From the NCBI GenBank assembly GCA_027422505.1, contig JAPQWV010000299.1, forward strand, positions 372,001 to 436,000: a stretch of 64,000 nt of DNA, given 5' to 3'. Below, in pieces: positions 31,562 to 42,389 of this stretch. A model generated the notes under the pieces. That model worked only from the letters and a program-made list of their open reading frames with translations, did no database searches and had not been told where the DNA came from. The translations under genes and the position numbers were made by a program. Position 1 is the first letter of the stretch. Each line of letters begins with the position of its first letter. This DNA comes from Craterostigma plantagineum (taxonomy: Eukaryota; Streptophyta; Magnoliopsida; Lamiales; Linderniaceae).

Positions 31562-33434
31562 TATTGGGTTACCCGGTATCTCCCGGAGACGCCATGTCTC
31601 CGGGTACGATGCGGAACAAAAAATTTTCTGGTTCCCGATTGCCCTCATAGCTTAGATCGGAATAGTAACACATAGTCACGTAATAGGGCGGGTCAAACTC
31701 GTAGAGATTTACCAGTTGACGCGAGTGGCAGCTCCTCGTCCTTTCCTTCAAGACTTCATCGATGGTGGTGGATGGCACTAGATCGTCACGCTGACCTCGC
31801 AGTGTACCACGAAATTAGTTCTCTAAAGATGGCTATTGAGAACCGAGCCGTCGCGTGGGAGAAACATGTTTGCGTTCGGTGTGTGTGTTTTGTGCCTTAT
31901 GTTGATTTCAATAATTTTCTCTTGCCATGGAGCACGAAATTTTGTCTATTTAAAGACTTGGATTTCGATTTCTATGCCCCCTAAAGTGTAAGAGATGTTT
32001 GCCAAATCTTAGTCTCTTTTGAACTCCAAAATCCAAACTTAAGGAAACTTGCTATTATTAGAAAACCAACTTAAATACCAAGTCAAACTAAGTATATTTA
32101 AATATGGTATAAAATTCGAAACTTAATCCTAGAATAATTTCGAAATTTCAATAAATAATATTCCAAATATTTTATTCCATATTTATTTATATCAAATATG
32201 CAAATTCCGAAAATACCCTCAAAGGCATATTTCGAAATTAGCTTAAGGTGAAATCCAATTTTTATCCTCAAGCCCATTAAGCATATGGCCAAGCCCAAGT
32301 CTTGAAGTTAGTTTCATAAGAAGTCCAACTTCGATCCAATAAATGGCCCGAGGCCCATTAAGGTGTGGCCCAACTGCCCAAGGCCCGTTAAGGCCCAAAA
32401 ACACTTTCTCTCCTTATCATTACACATTGATGATCCTTTTTAAGCCCAACCCTCTAGGTTCGACTCAATCGGCAAGGGAGAAATCCAAGAGTCCGGTAGT
32501 TACCTAGCCAATCCCGCAGTATCGGACCGTAACCCGATTCGAGTCCGAATTTCGACCCAGTCTTTATTTCAGATCCTTACTATAGATTATAGTACTACGT
32601 ATAATCGAGTGAGATCCATGGTCTATGTCAAACTCACTAAACTCGATTCTATGACGACGAGGCAAATTACCAAACTACCCTCCATGTCTAACATGAGTTA
32701 GTCCAATACCTTGGCCAAGGATTTTGTAGTTTCCCGTCGCCGTCCTCGTAGGACACTTATCTCGCTTATCTTGATTACTTACGAGACTGTCCGTACTCGG
32801 CGGTCTAAGCCCGACAATCACAAATCGCCATCAAGGCGGCATCTAGCCCGCTGACCCATGCAACAGTAAATCGGGTCGAGGGGAACCAGTGACAGTCGAG
32901 ACATCGAAGTCAACTCCGTCAAAGCCCTTTTCGGTCTAAGGTTCACGTAGACTACTATAATGTTGTCTACGGTCATTGACACTCCTTGAGTAATAAGCCA
33001 TGTTCGACCGTACAACCCGTGAGCCAGTGTCCATGAAATGATTCAATCTCTTGATTCGATTCGTATCACAAGTCATGACCCCCGCTTCCAAGCGCGATAT
33101 CGGCACACGATAGGTCATCGACAAATAGGCCGTGATCGGTTATCCAGCATCCGACTGGAGCCTCAGGCTTATGGACTTTTAATGTTCGAGGTTAAGTGTC
33201 CACAGGTGCCTTCCTCTCTCGTGCTCATCGAGAATAGTGACTCAACTCGACACATTTGGATTTGTTCATTTATTGCTTTACTGGATGCTAAGTAAAGAAC
33301 TCATATATCAATAAAAGAACAATTCCTTTCCATAAACACTCAAAAATACTTTATTACAAAAAGTCGAATGATAAATAAGCTAATGCCCTATACAATCTAA
33401 TCCCCGTATAGCATTCGGGGGCATATTCCTAACA
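31562..33434 (-). repeat. Element I 5' LTR (1873 bp)
   Basis: It aligns with 22531-23420 and 26139-27128. It has the uninterrupted site where the solo LTR entered the other copy. Its terminal TGTTGGG has mutated to TATTGGG on the plus strand. Confidence 0.9.
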
Positions 33435-33440
33435 CTAGTG

Positions 33441-34405
33441 CATCCACGTGCAGAAGACTCCACTCGTGCTCCTTTGTGCGCTCAACACATCCGAAGACAA
33501 ATCACATCCGAAAACAAGGGTTTTGGGGTAGGGTGACACTAAAGATTGCTCACGGGTACAGTTTTCGCAAATGTAAGCTCAACACACACTATGAGTGAAT
33601 CGTAAATTAACACACAATCACTCTAAGGAATCATCCAAAGTATAAACCAATAAAGTTTAACGGTCATGCATGATTTCTTACCATATATTCCACATACTTA
33701 CTTTCCTTCCAAGGTAATCTCATCCGTTGTCAGCACATTCCATATATAGACTCAATCAGCGTATTACCACATAGAAGTCCAATCAATTAATCACTTTCCA
33801 AAATATTATTCCTAAGACGCACAAGGAAAGCCGGATCATTTATTTACTGATTTAAAAGTCAACTTAACAGGTCCTCAAACGGATATATCATAATATTCTT
33901 TCCTAAAATAATTCAATCACGTTTTCAGCTCAATCAGAATATCTTTTCCATATATAACATACAGTCATTCATATCCGGGTGATCACAGTGATATTCTTTC
34001 CTAAAGTAACTCAATCACGTTTTCAGCTCAATCAGAATATCTTTCCCATATATAACATACAGTCATCCATATCCGGGTGATCACAGTGCTATTCTTTCCT
34101 AAAATAACTCATTCTCGCAGACAGTTCACATGTCACTCAACATAATATATTTTCCATATATAGCACACAGTGAGATTCCATTCAAAAGATAACGTTCATA
34201 TCCAAGTGATCACATCAATATTCCAATTAAGCACAAGATCACATATATTCGATTATCTTAACAATTAATTCACATTTAAGCACTTAATCAATCATTTGTA
34301 CATACTTAAGCATCACAGACCATACATGGAGTTTTCTAAGTTGTACCCCTTATTTTACATAAACTTGGAATAATCAAAACTCTTATAAGCACTGGACCAA
34401 AAAGG
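33441..34405 (-). repeat. Element A 5' LTR, middle fragment
   Basis: The minus strand contains many TATATGGAAA-like motifs as in element C LTRs, and ends on the right with GGACCAAAAAGG, the complement of CCTTTTTGGTCC near the LTR start. A near-duplicate pair of about 110 bp (GATCACAGTGNTATTCTTTCC to TATCCGGGTGATCAC) lies around 33880-34100. No gene is present. Confidence 0.75.
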
Positions 34406-34741
34406 TGTTAGGAAATATTTTGTAGTGTTCAATTTCATTATATTATCTTTGTTGGTTAGCTTTATTAAAACTTTGGGCTAGTTCTTAGTTGGGTTAGTTC
34501 TTAGTTATTTTGTAATGGGCTTACACAAGGGCCCAAGTATTATATACCAACTTGTGGTATAAATACTAAAACCCTAACACATAGTTAGGTGTGCTTGTGT
34601 GTGTTAAAAAATAAACATATGTTAGAGTGAGAGAGTCTCCTCAAGAACACCACCAAGCCCACACGCCCTAACCTAAATCTCAATCTTTAGGCGTGTTTAA
34701 TACGTCCGAAGTCGTATTGTTGGTGAAATCTCGGACCAACA
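34406..34741 (+). repeat. Element D 5' LTR
   Basis: TGTTAGGAAATATT...CGGACCAACA. A TATA-like GGTATAAATACT lies near 34558-34569, followed by an ACACA/GTGTG-rich transcript start region. Confidence 0.92.
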
Positions 34742-34743
34742 AT

Positions 34744-34755
34744 TGGTATCAGAGC
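34744..34755 (+). promoter_or_regulatory. Element D primer binding site
   Basis: TGGTATCAGAGC, an exact initiator-Met tRNA match, two bases after the LTR. Confidence 0.9.
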
Positions 34756-34999
34756 CCAACGCGATCGGATTTGCGTGTTTTAAGCAAGATTTGAGTGAAA
34801 AATTGCTTGAAAAATTATTTTCGTCACTTTCAGTTTTTGGGCGATTTCGACCTCGATTTGTTGTTTTTAGCCATCCCAAAGGTTGATTATGTGTTTAGGA
34901 ATGTTTTTCTGAAGTTTTGGAACAAGTTTCGTCGATTTTGAGTGAGATTTGAGCGAAAACGAGCCATTTTTCTGGTAAAAGTCGCGCTGCCCATGCTTT

Positions 35000-35740
35000 G
35001 TTCTTGGTCGAGAAATTTTCTTACCCGAGAAAATTCTTAGCCGAGAAAATTTCGCTGGCCGAGAAACTTTCACTGGCCGAGAAATTTTCTTACCCGAGAA
35101 AATTCTTAGCCGAGAAAATTTCGCTGGCCGATAAACTTTCACTGCCCGAGAAATTTTATCAACCCGAGAAACTTTCACCGCCCGAGAAAGTTTTGCAAAA
35201 CTGAGAAATTTTTTTTTTTCAAATCCGAGAAATTTTGCAAAACTGAGAATTTTTTTTAATCCGAGAAATTTTCTTAAACTGATTAAATTTTCAAAACTGC
35301 GAAAATATTCAAAACTGAGAAATTTCTCAAATCCGAGAAATTTTCAACTGAGAAAATTTACACTTCGAAAATTCTCAACCTGAGAAAATTTCATCTGAAC
35401 TAACTTCCACCTGAGAAAGTTTTTCAACCTGAGAAATTTCCAAACCGCGAAAGCTTCATACCTGGGAAAATTTTTATACATGCGAAATTTTACTTTAAAT
35501 GTGAATTTTCTCTCGACATGCGAAATTTTTATACATGCGAAAATCTCTATACATGCGAAACTTTTATACATGCGAAATTTTACTTCAAATGTGAATTTTC
35601 TCTCGACATGCGAAAATTTTCAGTACATGCGAAAATTTCCTCTGAATGCGAAATTTCCGTGCTATATGCGAAAATTCACTGTGAATGCGAAATTTCCTTA
35701 TTTTCGCGACTCACTCTCACACGAAATTTCTCGGGATAAC
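35000..35740 (+). repeat. GAGAAATTTTC repeat field in element D leader
   Basis: CCGAGAAATTTTC and later CATGCGAAATTTT recur every 12-20 bp. There is one tandem duplication of a 69-bp block (35009 and 35078 starts) and another of about 91 bp around 35480 and 35571. The core GAAAATTTTC is palindromic. It causes open frames such as VEKFSYPRKFLAEKISLAEK, which I do not regard as a gene. Confidence 0.8.
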
Positions 35741-38290
35741 ATTTTTCGCACATTTTCACACACCATTTTTTTTTCTCTCTTATTAATTTGCACCCAACCT
35801 TTAAACTTGATCCAAACACACCTTTTAGCTTCAAATCTTGCAAAAATCACACTTTAAAATTACACTTGAACGTTTTTGACCACCAAAATTTCTGGTCCCC
35901 CCTCGGATTAAATAAGGTTTTAAGGAGCAAAAAAAAAAAAAAAGAGGAAGGATATTTTTTTCTAAGCCCAAGGAAAATTTATATCATTGGATAGAGAAAA
36001 ATTTTCTAAGGCCTTTGGACTTTGTCCATTTTACACTTTTAAAATTTTTCGAAATAAATTTTTCTGAGCCAAAATTTTCGGTATAGACGACGTTTTTGTG
36101 AAATTTTTGAAGGCAAATCCAAAACGCGGCAACGATCACCGTACCCAACGATCGACCTAGGACGGTATTGGCACATTATAGAAAAAGTTTAGGTCACCCC
36201 CAAACTTTTCGGAGCGGAATTTCCAAATGCCAATTTCACACCCCCGGCATGAATGGTACATGGGTTGCTCCACATTCATGACCGGTATGCACTGCGAGCA
36301 ACCAACCCCATCATGCACGATACACGGGTTGCTCCACGTGCATGAAGGGATGTCAGAGAAGCGAGCAATCATCATGACTTCTGTACAAATCCGTGCAGAA
36401 CCCGGACCCATAAAGAAGGGTTGACAAGAGTTCAACCAACCATCAGTGGGCGCGCCATCTAATCTCGATGCTTAGGCGATGTGGATCTCATGTACCAGAC
36501 TCCACCGTCCACCCACTGCCATCCATTCCACCATGGTGCGCTACATGGAGACGACCTAAGCCACCGTAATCCTCTTTACGCCCTCACCACCACCACCACC
36601 CGACGAGTCTCAGAAGTGTCTGATCAACAGTTTTGGGCCACCCTCGTCGACATCACTCGTGGTCGCCTTTCAACGCGATCACGCCACGCCACCATAGTTC
36701 CCATGGATCAGTGAAACCCCCTGATCCTAACCCAGGAACGAGCCTACCCTAGCCTCTCTAATCTAGGTCTAGGTCGCGCGACATCCTCCTCCACGCAAAG
36801 ATCCAATCAACGATCTCGGGAGGATGACGTAAGTCGCTTGCAGGAGTTGCGAACCAACGACGACATGATCGCACTCCTCTGTCATATCTCACCACAACCC
36901 GGACCTCGCCCATAGGTACAGGAGACGACTCGCTCGTTTCCCGAGTAGAAGTCGCGGCATCTGGTCCAACCGCGCAATTAACCCCTCCCAACCACTCAGC
37001 TATCCTTTCGCAGATAGCTGTTTCATTTCGCACAAGAGGAACCACGTTAGCCATCACCGCCCCACTTGGAGACGGTTGATGTTGAACATGCAGTGCCCCG
37101 CCTCTCACTGCACCTCTTCCACCCACGTTGAGTCTAGTGTCCTCACCCACCGAAAAATTCCACTTTCTAGGACACAAACACTCTTTACGCACCGCAGGTT
37201 CTTCGTGAACTTGCCCGAACGCTTGATGACGTCCTTGTGACCGAGAGCGGAAGACCCACGACAGCCACCCTCACCACAACTGTCGATGGGCCACGGATAC
37301 GAGCTTGTCTCATCGTCCGTGCGAACGGAAAGCCTTTGTGGCTCTCCGGTTCTTTTTGTCCTGTGCAAACAGGCGGCACATCGGACACATGTTTCGATGT
37401 TGTGACGACGGAGCGTCTTTGTGACCCCCGTCTGGTTAGTTACCCCGTTCGTGATGGAGCCCCGACTCATAGCAATCAGCAAGGAACTTGCACATTCCAT
37501 GCCGCGCTCAACGAGGATCTATGAAGGAAAAGGTCCCATCACCGACACCACTCCACCACGCCTACGCTTACGCCACCACATGCTGCTCCGCCTCTTCCAA
37601 GTTTCGAAATGAACTTGGAGGAAAGCCAAATGCTGCTACTCCTGAGAATCCCACTTGATTGCCTCACTCAACACCACACCACACCATCATCACCACCATC
37701 AACACCAGAGGCAGACTCGTCCCACGGACGACGTGACGATCCCGAAGACGGAGATCATCTCAAGGGGGAGTAAAGGAGAAGAAATGAGTTGAAGATCGTA
37801 CAGCAGCATCAGCAGCAACCATCATCCACGCCACCTCCACCAACTACGCCCCGCCGGTGGATTCCACTACCTCCGCGCACATTCTTATGTGTCAAGCTAT
37901 TATGTTCATAATGGAACACTCGAAGGAGCCATGGCACATCTCATCCACCACATTCCGCCACCACTGCGCTGACCACTCTGAAGACCGGGCTCCCTACTCT
38001 TGAAAGTCACATTTCAATAGAGCCTTGGCACATTTTTTACGCCCCACGCCTACCTTCTTCTGGAGCCAGTTGAGTCATCTTCGAGGCCGAACTAGACAAC
38101 TTCCATTCGAAGACAACAAATCCGGCGCCAAGAAGAAGAAGATTGGAGAATCTTACCAAGTGAGTCCTAGCCGAGTCATCAATGCCTCCGCAAGAAGAGG
38201 AGATATCCCTTGTAAGGGAAGTTTGCTAGGAATCGAGATCTCCAATATGCCCAACAAAGATATCCCGCGCTGAACTGAAGATTGAACACT
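35741..38290 (+). other. Element D interior without recognisable genes
   Basis: Several 60-140 codon frames occur on both strands, none with conserved retroelement motifs. 36480-37900 is rich in CCACC/CCATC words. I cannot say whether it was once coding or a captured host sequence. Confidence 0.5.
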
Positions 38291-38301
38291 AAGGGGGAGA
38301 T
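38291..38301 (+). promoter_or_regulatory. Element D polypurine tract
   Basis: AAGGGGGAGAT directly before the 3' LTR. Confidence 0.88.
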
Positions 38302-38638
38302 TGTTAGGAAATATTTTGTAGTGTTCAATTTCATTATATTATCTTTGTTGGTTAGCTTTATTAAAACTTTGGGCTAGTTCTTAGTTGGGTTAGTTCTTAG
38401 TTATTTTGTAATGGGCTTACACAAGGGCCCAAGTATTATATACCAACTCGTGGTATAAATACTAAAACCCTAACACATAGTTAGGTGTGCTTGTGTGTGT
38501 TAAGAAAATAAACATATGTTAGAGTGAGAGAGTCTCCTCAAGAACACCACCAAGCCCACACGCCCTAACCTAAATCTCAATCTTTAGGCGTGTTTAATCC
38601 GTCCGAAGTCGTATTGTTGGTGAAATCTCGGACCAACA
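38302..38638 (+). repeat. Element D 3' LTR
   Basis: Nearly identical to 34406-34741; followed by the target duplication AAAGG. Confidence 0.92.
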
Positions 38639-38643
38639 AAAGG

Positions 38644-38649
38644 TCTACA
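38644..38649 (-). repeat. Element A 5' LTR terminus
   Basis: TCTACA completes the LTR start TGTAGACC on the minus strand once element D is removed, matching TGTTGACC of element C. It marks the outer edge of element A. Confidence 0.7.
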
Positions 38650-38782
38650 GTTCTTATATTAATAAATCATCTTTCTTCCATAACATTTATCGACTACAAA
38701 TTTTCTATAAACATATAGTGGTCGACTCCATGATCACCAATATAGTCGTATTTGTGACATGATTTATTTTATACTACCTCGG

Positions 38783-39746
38783 TGTTGGAACTTTAAATAT
38801 GCATGTGTTAGAATAATGAATTTAATTATTCCCAATAATACTTTTGATGTTTAATTAAAACTTGATATAATTAGCCAAATCGAATATCGGTCTGAAGTAA
38901 GACAAGGCGAAGATAAACGTCTCGATATTGGATTGTATCACGACCAAATCCTCTAGTGACCAAGTTGTTCAAGACCGGACCACATCATGCTAGATCAATT
39001 TCAAACAACTAAAGGCGCGATTCCTACAAGTTCTCTAACAAATGTTTAATAAAGTTGCTAGCTGGAGCGGTTTGAATTGGAACTAAAAGGATAATGAAAT
39101 AAAGATAACTGGAGTTCAGACAGAAAAGAAAGTCAACAGACCCATTTAAGGAAGTTAATGAAGCGGTCATGACGGGTGTCTTATTCCTACAAGTCTTCAA
39201 CATGGACTCAAGTACAAACACATGAGACTCAGGCCGAAGAATGTGCCTCGCAGATTTGAATATTTTGAGCAAGAGATAACACAAGCCTTCAAATAAAAAA
39301 TTATCAAGCCTTATATAGCAAAAAGCTAAAACTGAAGGTATAGCATTTCAAGTCACAAGACTGGTCAAGTTGTTGATCTCTGGACCGTAAACGTTGTCGA
39401 AGAAGATGAACTATAAAAGTTGTCTACAGTAATAGGAGTTTAGTTAGCAGAACATAACTTAGAAGATTATATTGTATAAACCAAATCATCTAGTGATACC
39501 TTTCTTGCGGCCGGAGACATATGAGATTAAGCTCCGAACTTCTATAGACAACTTATGCGTTCATCAAAATAATACTCAAACACACTTCACTTTACAATCA
39601 AGGCTGACCGGTATATTACGCACCGTCAGTCAACTGCTTTATCGAGTACTGGTTTCACCCTTTAACAAGAGTAAAACTGAAAAATATACAACGAGTGACT
39701 GAGTATTCACCCAACTTCCCCCTGAAACACATAACTAATCCTAACA
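38783..39746 (+). mobile_element. Possible Sirevirus-type solo LTR
   Basis: The stretch begins TGTTGGAACTTTAAATATGC and ends GAGTATTCACCCAACTTCCCC...CCTAACA, the style of Maximus/SIRE LTR ends. ACTATAAAAG near 39410 could be its TATA box. The flanks (CTCGG and ACAGT) do not form a duplication, and there is no second copy in the window. It may therefore be a truncated or rearranged LTR. Confidence 0.38.
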
Positions 39747-40556
39747 ACAGTGATTTGATTATTGCACATTATTTTGGATTCAACTCCTTATATGTTTTAT
39801 GTGTTGTGGGTTATTTGATTAATAGGTCATATAGAAGGAGATTCCCACCAAGATATAGGTTTTGTGCACTATTGCTAGTTTCAGATAAGATGCATGAGGG
39901 ATTATTGGGCCGTGACGAACCGATGAGACAACATCCGATGGATCAAGGGGTGTAATGTAAAGTGTGTGATCATAACGTTAGATCATGAAGTGAACCAATC
40001 TGAGATCGGTCAGTCTAACGTTAGATCGAAATATGTGCGGTTTGGACGCTTAGATCCAGATCAAATGGATCAAAATGAATCATCAAGTTGTGATTACTTG
40101 CTAAAAAATCATAAACACATCAAAACCTATAAATTTGATCCATGAGATGCTGCAAAATTTATTCAAACACATCATGTCTCGATGTCGAACCGATCGTTCA
40201 TGTTCGACGGCATACAATTGATAAACGTGCGTTTGAATTCTTGTATTTGAACGGAATCGCATTATTTAAAATTATGAATTTCAAAATCTTAATTTTGAAT
40301 CCATCGTCTGAGAAACGTTGGGATTTCGACATTCGGATTTCAAAATGGAGGTTGCGCTCAGGTTCGACCGAGCTTTTTATTAAAAAATAAAACAAAACAA
40401 AGTAAATAATAATGAATAATAAAATAAAAACAAACGCGAGCGAATTCGCGAGCTTGCAAGCATACACGAGTGAGCTCAAGCTCGACAGTAACAAGCCGTC
40501 TCATCAAGCCCGCGATTCAGCTCGACTCATTGTTCACCCATCATCATCATCATCAT
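39747..40556. other. Intergenic spacer, no gene seen
   Basis: AT-rich. A pair of TAACGTTAGATC motifs lies near 39975 and 40015. From 40430 to 40535 there is GAGCTTGCAAG/GAGCTCAAGCTCGAC sequence of the kind found in old plant DNA transposon ends, followed by a (CAT)n microsatellite at 40540-40561. Confidence 0.45.
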
Positions 40557-40561
40557 CATCA

Positions 40562-40779
40562 TGTTATCTTTTAACAAAACTGATAAGAAAGAGCAAAGAT
40601 AAAAACTGAGGAGCTTTTGTATTCTGAAGCTGAATATTATATTCTGATTATCTCACATCACTGATAACAATTTATAGAGCAAAAGCAAACTAACAGACAA
40701 ATTCTACTGCCCCTACTATATGCCTTAAATAAAGAAAAATGTTACCCACTACTAACACCCAACTGGCTTAGTGGAGAAT
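40562..40779 (-). repeat. Element E 3' LTR, 5'-truncated
   Basis: It aligns with 44503-44720 of the other LTR. The first 20 or so bases of the LTR (TGTTGGGAATATAATCC side) are absent here, where it joins AATTCCCCTTTATCC, the polypurine side. Confidence 0.78.
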
Positions 40780-40799
40780 TCCCCTTTATCCGAATTTTG

Positions 40800-41535
40800 T
40801 AAGACTGATACGCCAAGCATGCTTCTCAACTTGACAAATGAGTCATACTTCAGTGGCTTCGTCAAGATATCCGCTAACTGGTTTTCACTTCGACAAATTT
40901 CCAACGTGATCCTCTTCTGTTCTACTAGCTCGCGTAGAAAATGAAATCGGATATCAATATGCTTGCTCCGACCATGTTCAGTATGATGGCCAGGTTAATT
41001 GTTGAACTATTATCGACAAATAACTTCAAAGTCCCTATAGTCGGAGAATGCAATTAATTCATTAAGTTTCTTAACCAGTTGCCTCAGAAGCACGAGACGC
41101 TGCCGCAATAAATTCAGCTTCGCACTTTGACAGTGCAACAAGAGGCTGCTTCTTTGACGACCACGAAATAGCTGCATTACCAAAGAGAAAACAATAGCTG
41201 GATGTACTTTTCCGGTCATCTAGATCTCCAGCCCAATCGCTATCGGAATATCCCACAAGAGAATGCTTACCGAGAGGAGTATAAAGCAACCCAAAATCAT
41301 TAGTTCCCTTTAAGTAGCGTAGGATCCGTTTAACAACTTGTAGATGAGATTGATACGGCATTTCCATAAACCTGCTAGTTAAGCCAACTCCATATGAAAT
41401 ATCTGGTCTTGTGCATGTAAGATATCTCAAGCTTCCGACAATCAACTTAACGTATGTTAGGTTAACAAGGTGCCATTCCCCTTTCTTCGTAAGCTTCGTA
41501 CCTACTTCACCGGGTGTTTGTTGGATCGCAAGCAT
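40800..41535 (-). pseudogene. Element E RNase H and linker
   Basis: Frame 41535-41071 carries IVGSLRYLTCTRPDISYGVG, then GYSDSDWAGDLDDRKSTSSY and ALSKCEAEFIAAA, copia RNase H sites one and two with all acidic residues. The third site and the HIDIRFHFLR-like tail continue in other frames down to about 40800. Stops and shifts make it non-functional. Confidence 0.82.
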
Positions 41536-41550
41536 CCATCTGGAACATTT

Positions 41551-42300
41551 TCAACAGATCGGCAATATATTTCTTTTGAGAAATAAACTTTCGTCATTTC
41601 TTGGAATTACTTCAATCCCAAGAAAGTAAGACATGAGACCAAGATCTGTCATCTCCAATTCGCTCGTAGTTGAATGCTTGAATGATTCGATCATACCGGG
41701 ACTGTTGCTCGTAAAGATTAAGTCATCGACGTAAAGACATAGCAATAAAGTATCACCCATGTTGCCGGCTTTCACATAAATAGTATACTCAGAAGGACAA
41801 TTATTGAAACCAGCTCCAAGGAAAAATGAATCAATGCGTCGATGCCATGCTCGTGGAGCTTGCTTTAGGCCGTATAACGTCTTCTTCAGCCGATAAACTT
41901 TTTCCGCCGCGTCTTTCATCACAAAACTAGGGGTCTGCTTTACATATACTTCTTCTTCAAGTGGACCATTTAGGAATGCAGACTTTATATCCATTTGATA
42001 AATTCTCCAAAGATTCTGGGCAGCCATAGCAATTATAAGTCTGACTGTTTCTATTCGAGCTACTGGTGCGAACACTTCTTGAAAATCATGACCGGCTCGT
42101 TGTTCAAATCCTTCCGCCACTAGTCTTGCTTTGTGCTTTTCGAGCACGCCATTTGCCGTCATTTTTGTCTTGAAAATCCATTTGACATCTTTGCTTTATG
42201 CCCCGTGGGAGACCAGTAAGAACCATGCATTGTTTATATCAATTGTGTCGAGCTCATCACGCATGGCTGCCGTCCATTTTGGATCGTCAAATGCTTCTTT
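41551..42300 (-). pseudogene. Element E reverse transcriptase
   Basis: Frame 42162-41551 (203 codons) is the best-preserved RT in the window: [51 protein letters not shown] DIKSAFLNGPLEEEVYVKQ, GLKQAPRAWHRRIDSFFLGA, the active site LCLYVDDLIFTSNSPGMIES and FLGIEVIP. The first 40-50 residues, in another frame, extend to about 42300. The intact YVDD sits in an otherwise broken element. Confidence 0.87.
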
Positions 42301-42389
42301 CAATGTGACAGGTTCAAGATCTGCAGAAAATGCAAAGTGGACCACCCTCCATCGTCATCAATTATGTCATCAGAATTTACCTCGTAATC

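Larger units (their letters stand above)
22531..33434 (-). mobile_element. Element I: Ty1/copia retrotransposon, minus strand
   Basis: The LTRs are 22531-27128 (enlarged by a solo LTR) and 31562-33434, starting TGTTAGGAATATGCCC and ending GGGTAACCCAACA or ...CCCAATA on the minus strand. The TSD is CTAGT on both sides (22526-22530, 33435-33439). An initiator-Met PBS (31549-31560) and a polypurine tract (27129-27139) are in place. The internal region (27129-31561) has a long leader, a tiny gag N-terminus, protease/pre-integrase and RT/RNase H pieces, with deletions between gag and protease and between integrase and RT. It was inserted into the terminal repeat of the CACTA remnant. Confidence 0.9.
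34406..38638 (+). mobile_element. Element D: LARD-like non-autonomous LTR retrotransposon
   Basis: The LTRs are 34406-34741 (336 bp) and 38302-38638 (337 bp). They differ by two substitutions and one 1-bp indel by eye, so D is the youngest element here. The TSD is AAAGG (34401-34405, 38639-38643). The PBS (34744-34755) and polypurine tract (38291-38301) are intact. The 3.5-kb interior has no gag, integrase, RT or RNase H that I can recognise on either strand. It must be mobilised in trans. The interior shows repeat-rich sequence (35000-35740), a GGGTTGCTCCAC repeat pair (36250-36350) and a CCACC-rich zone (36480-37900). Confidence 0.92.
2431..38649 (-). mobile_element. Element A: old Sirevirus-like copia, fragmented by nested insertions
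   Basis: The surviving pieces, read on the minus strand, are 5' LTR fragments (38644-38649, 33441-34405, 20897-21294), a PBS (20885-20896), gag N-terminal half (20839-18886) and gag C-terminal part (2955-2431). The LTR start (TGTAGACCTTTTTGGTCC after removing element D), the LTR end (GGCATATTTACACTTCA) and the gag are homologous to element C (TGTTGACCTTTTTGGTCC, GGCACATTTATATCTTCA), which fixes family and orientation. Everything between these fragments belongs to later insertions. The pol region and 3' LTR are not in the window, because the gypsy LTR replaces or displaces what follows at 2430. Confidence 0.8.

Noticed and set aside
34998..35857. Frames with repeated EKFSYPRKFLAEK and MRNF-type peptides
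   Set aside because: They are translations of the GAGAAATTTTC repeat field and shift frame with the repeat; not evidence of a protein.
36157..37612. ORFs of 60-144 codons in the LARD interior
   Set aside because: No conserved retroelement or host motif seen, frames on both strands overlap, and none has a convincing codon pattern.
38783..39746. Calling this a complete solo LTR with confidence
   Set aside because: The ends look right, but no target duplication or second copy is visible, so it is kept only as a low-confidence feature.
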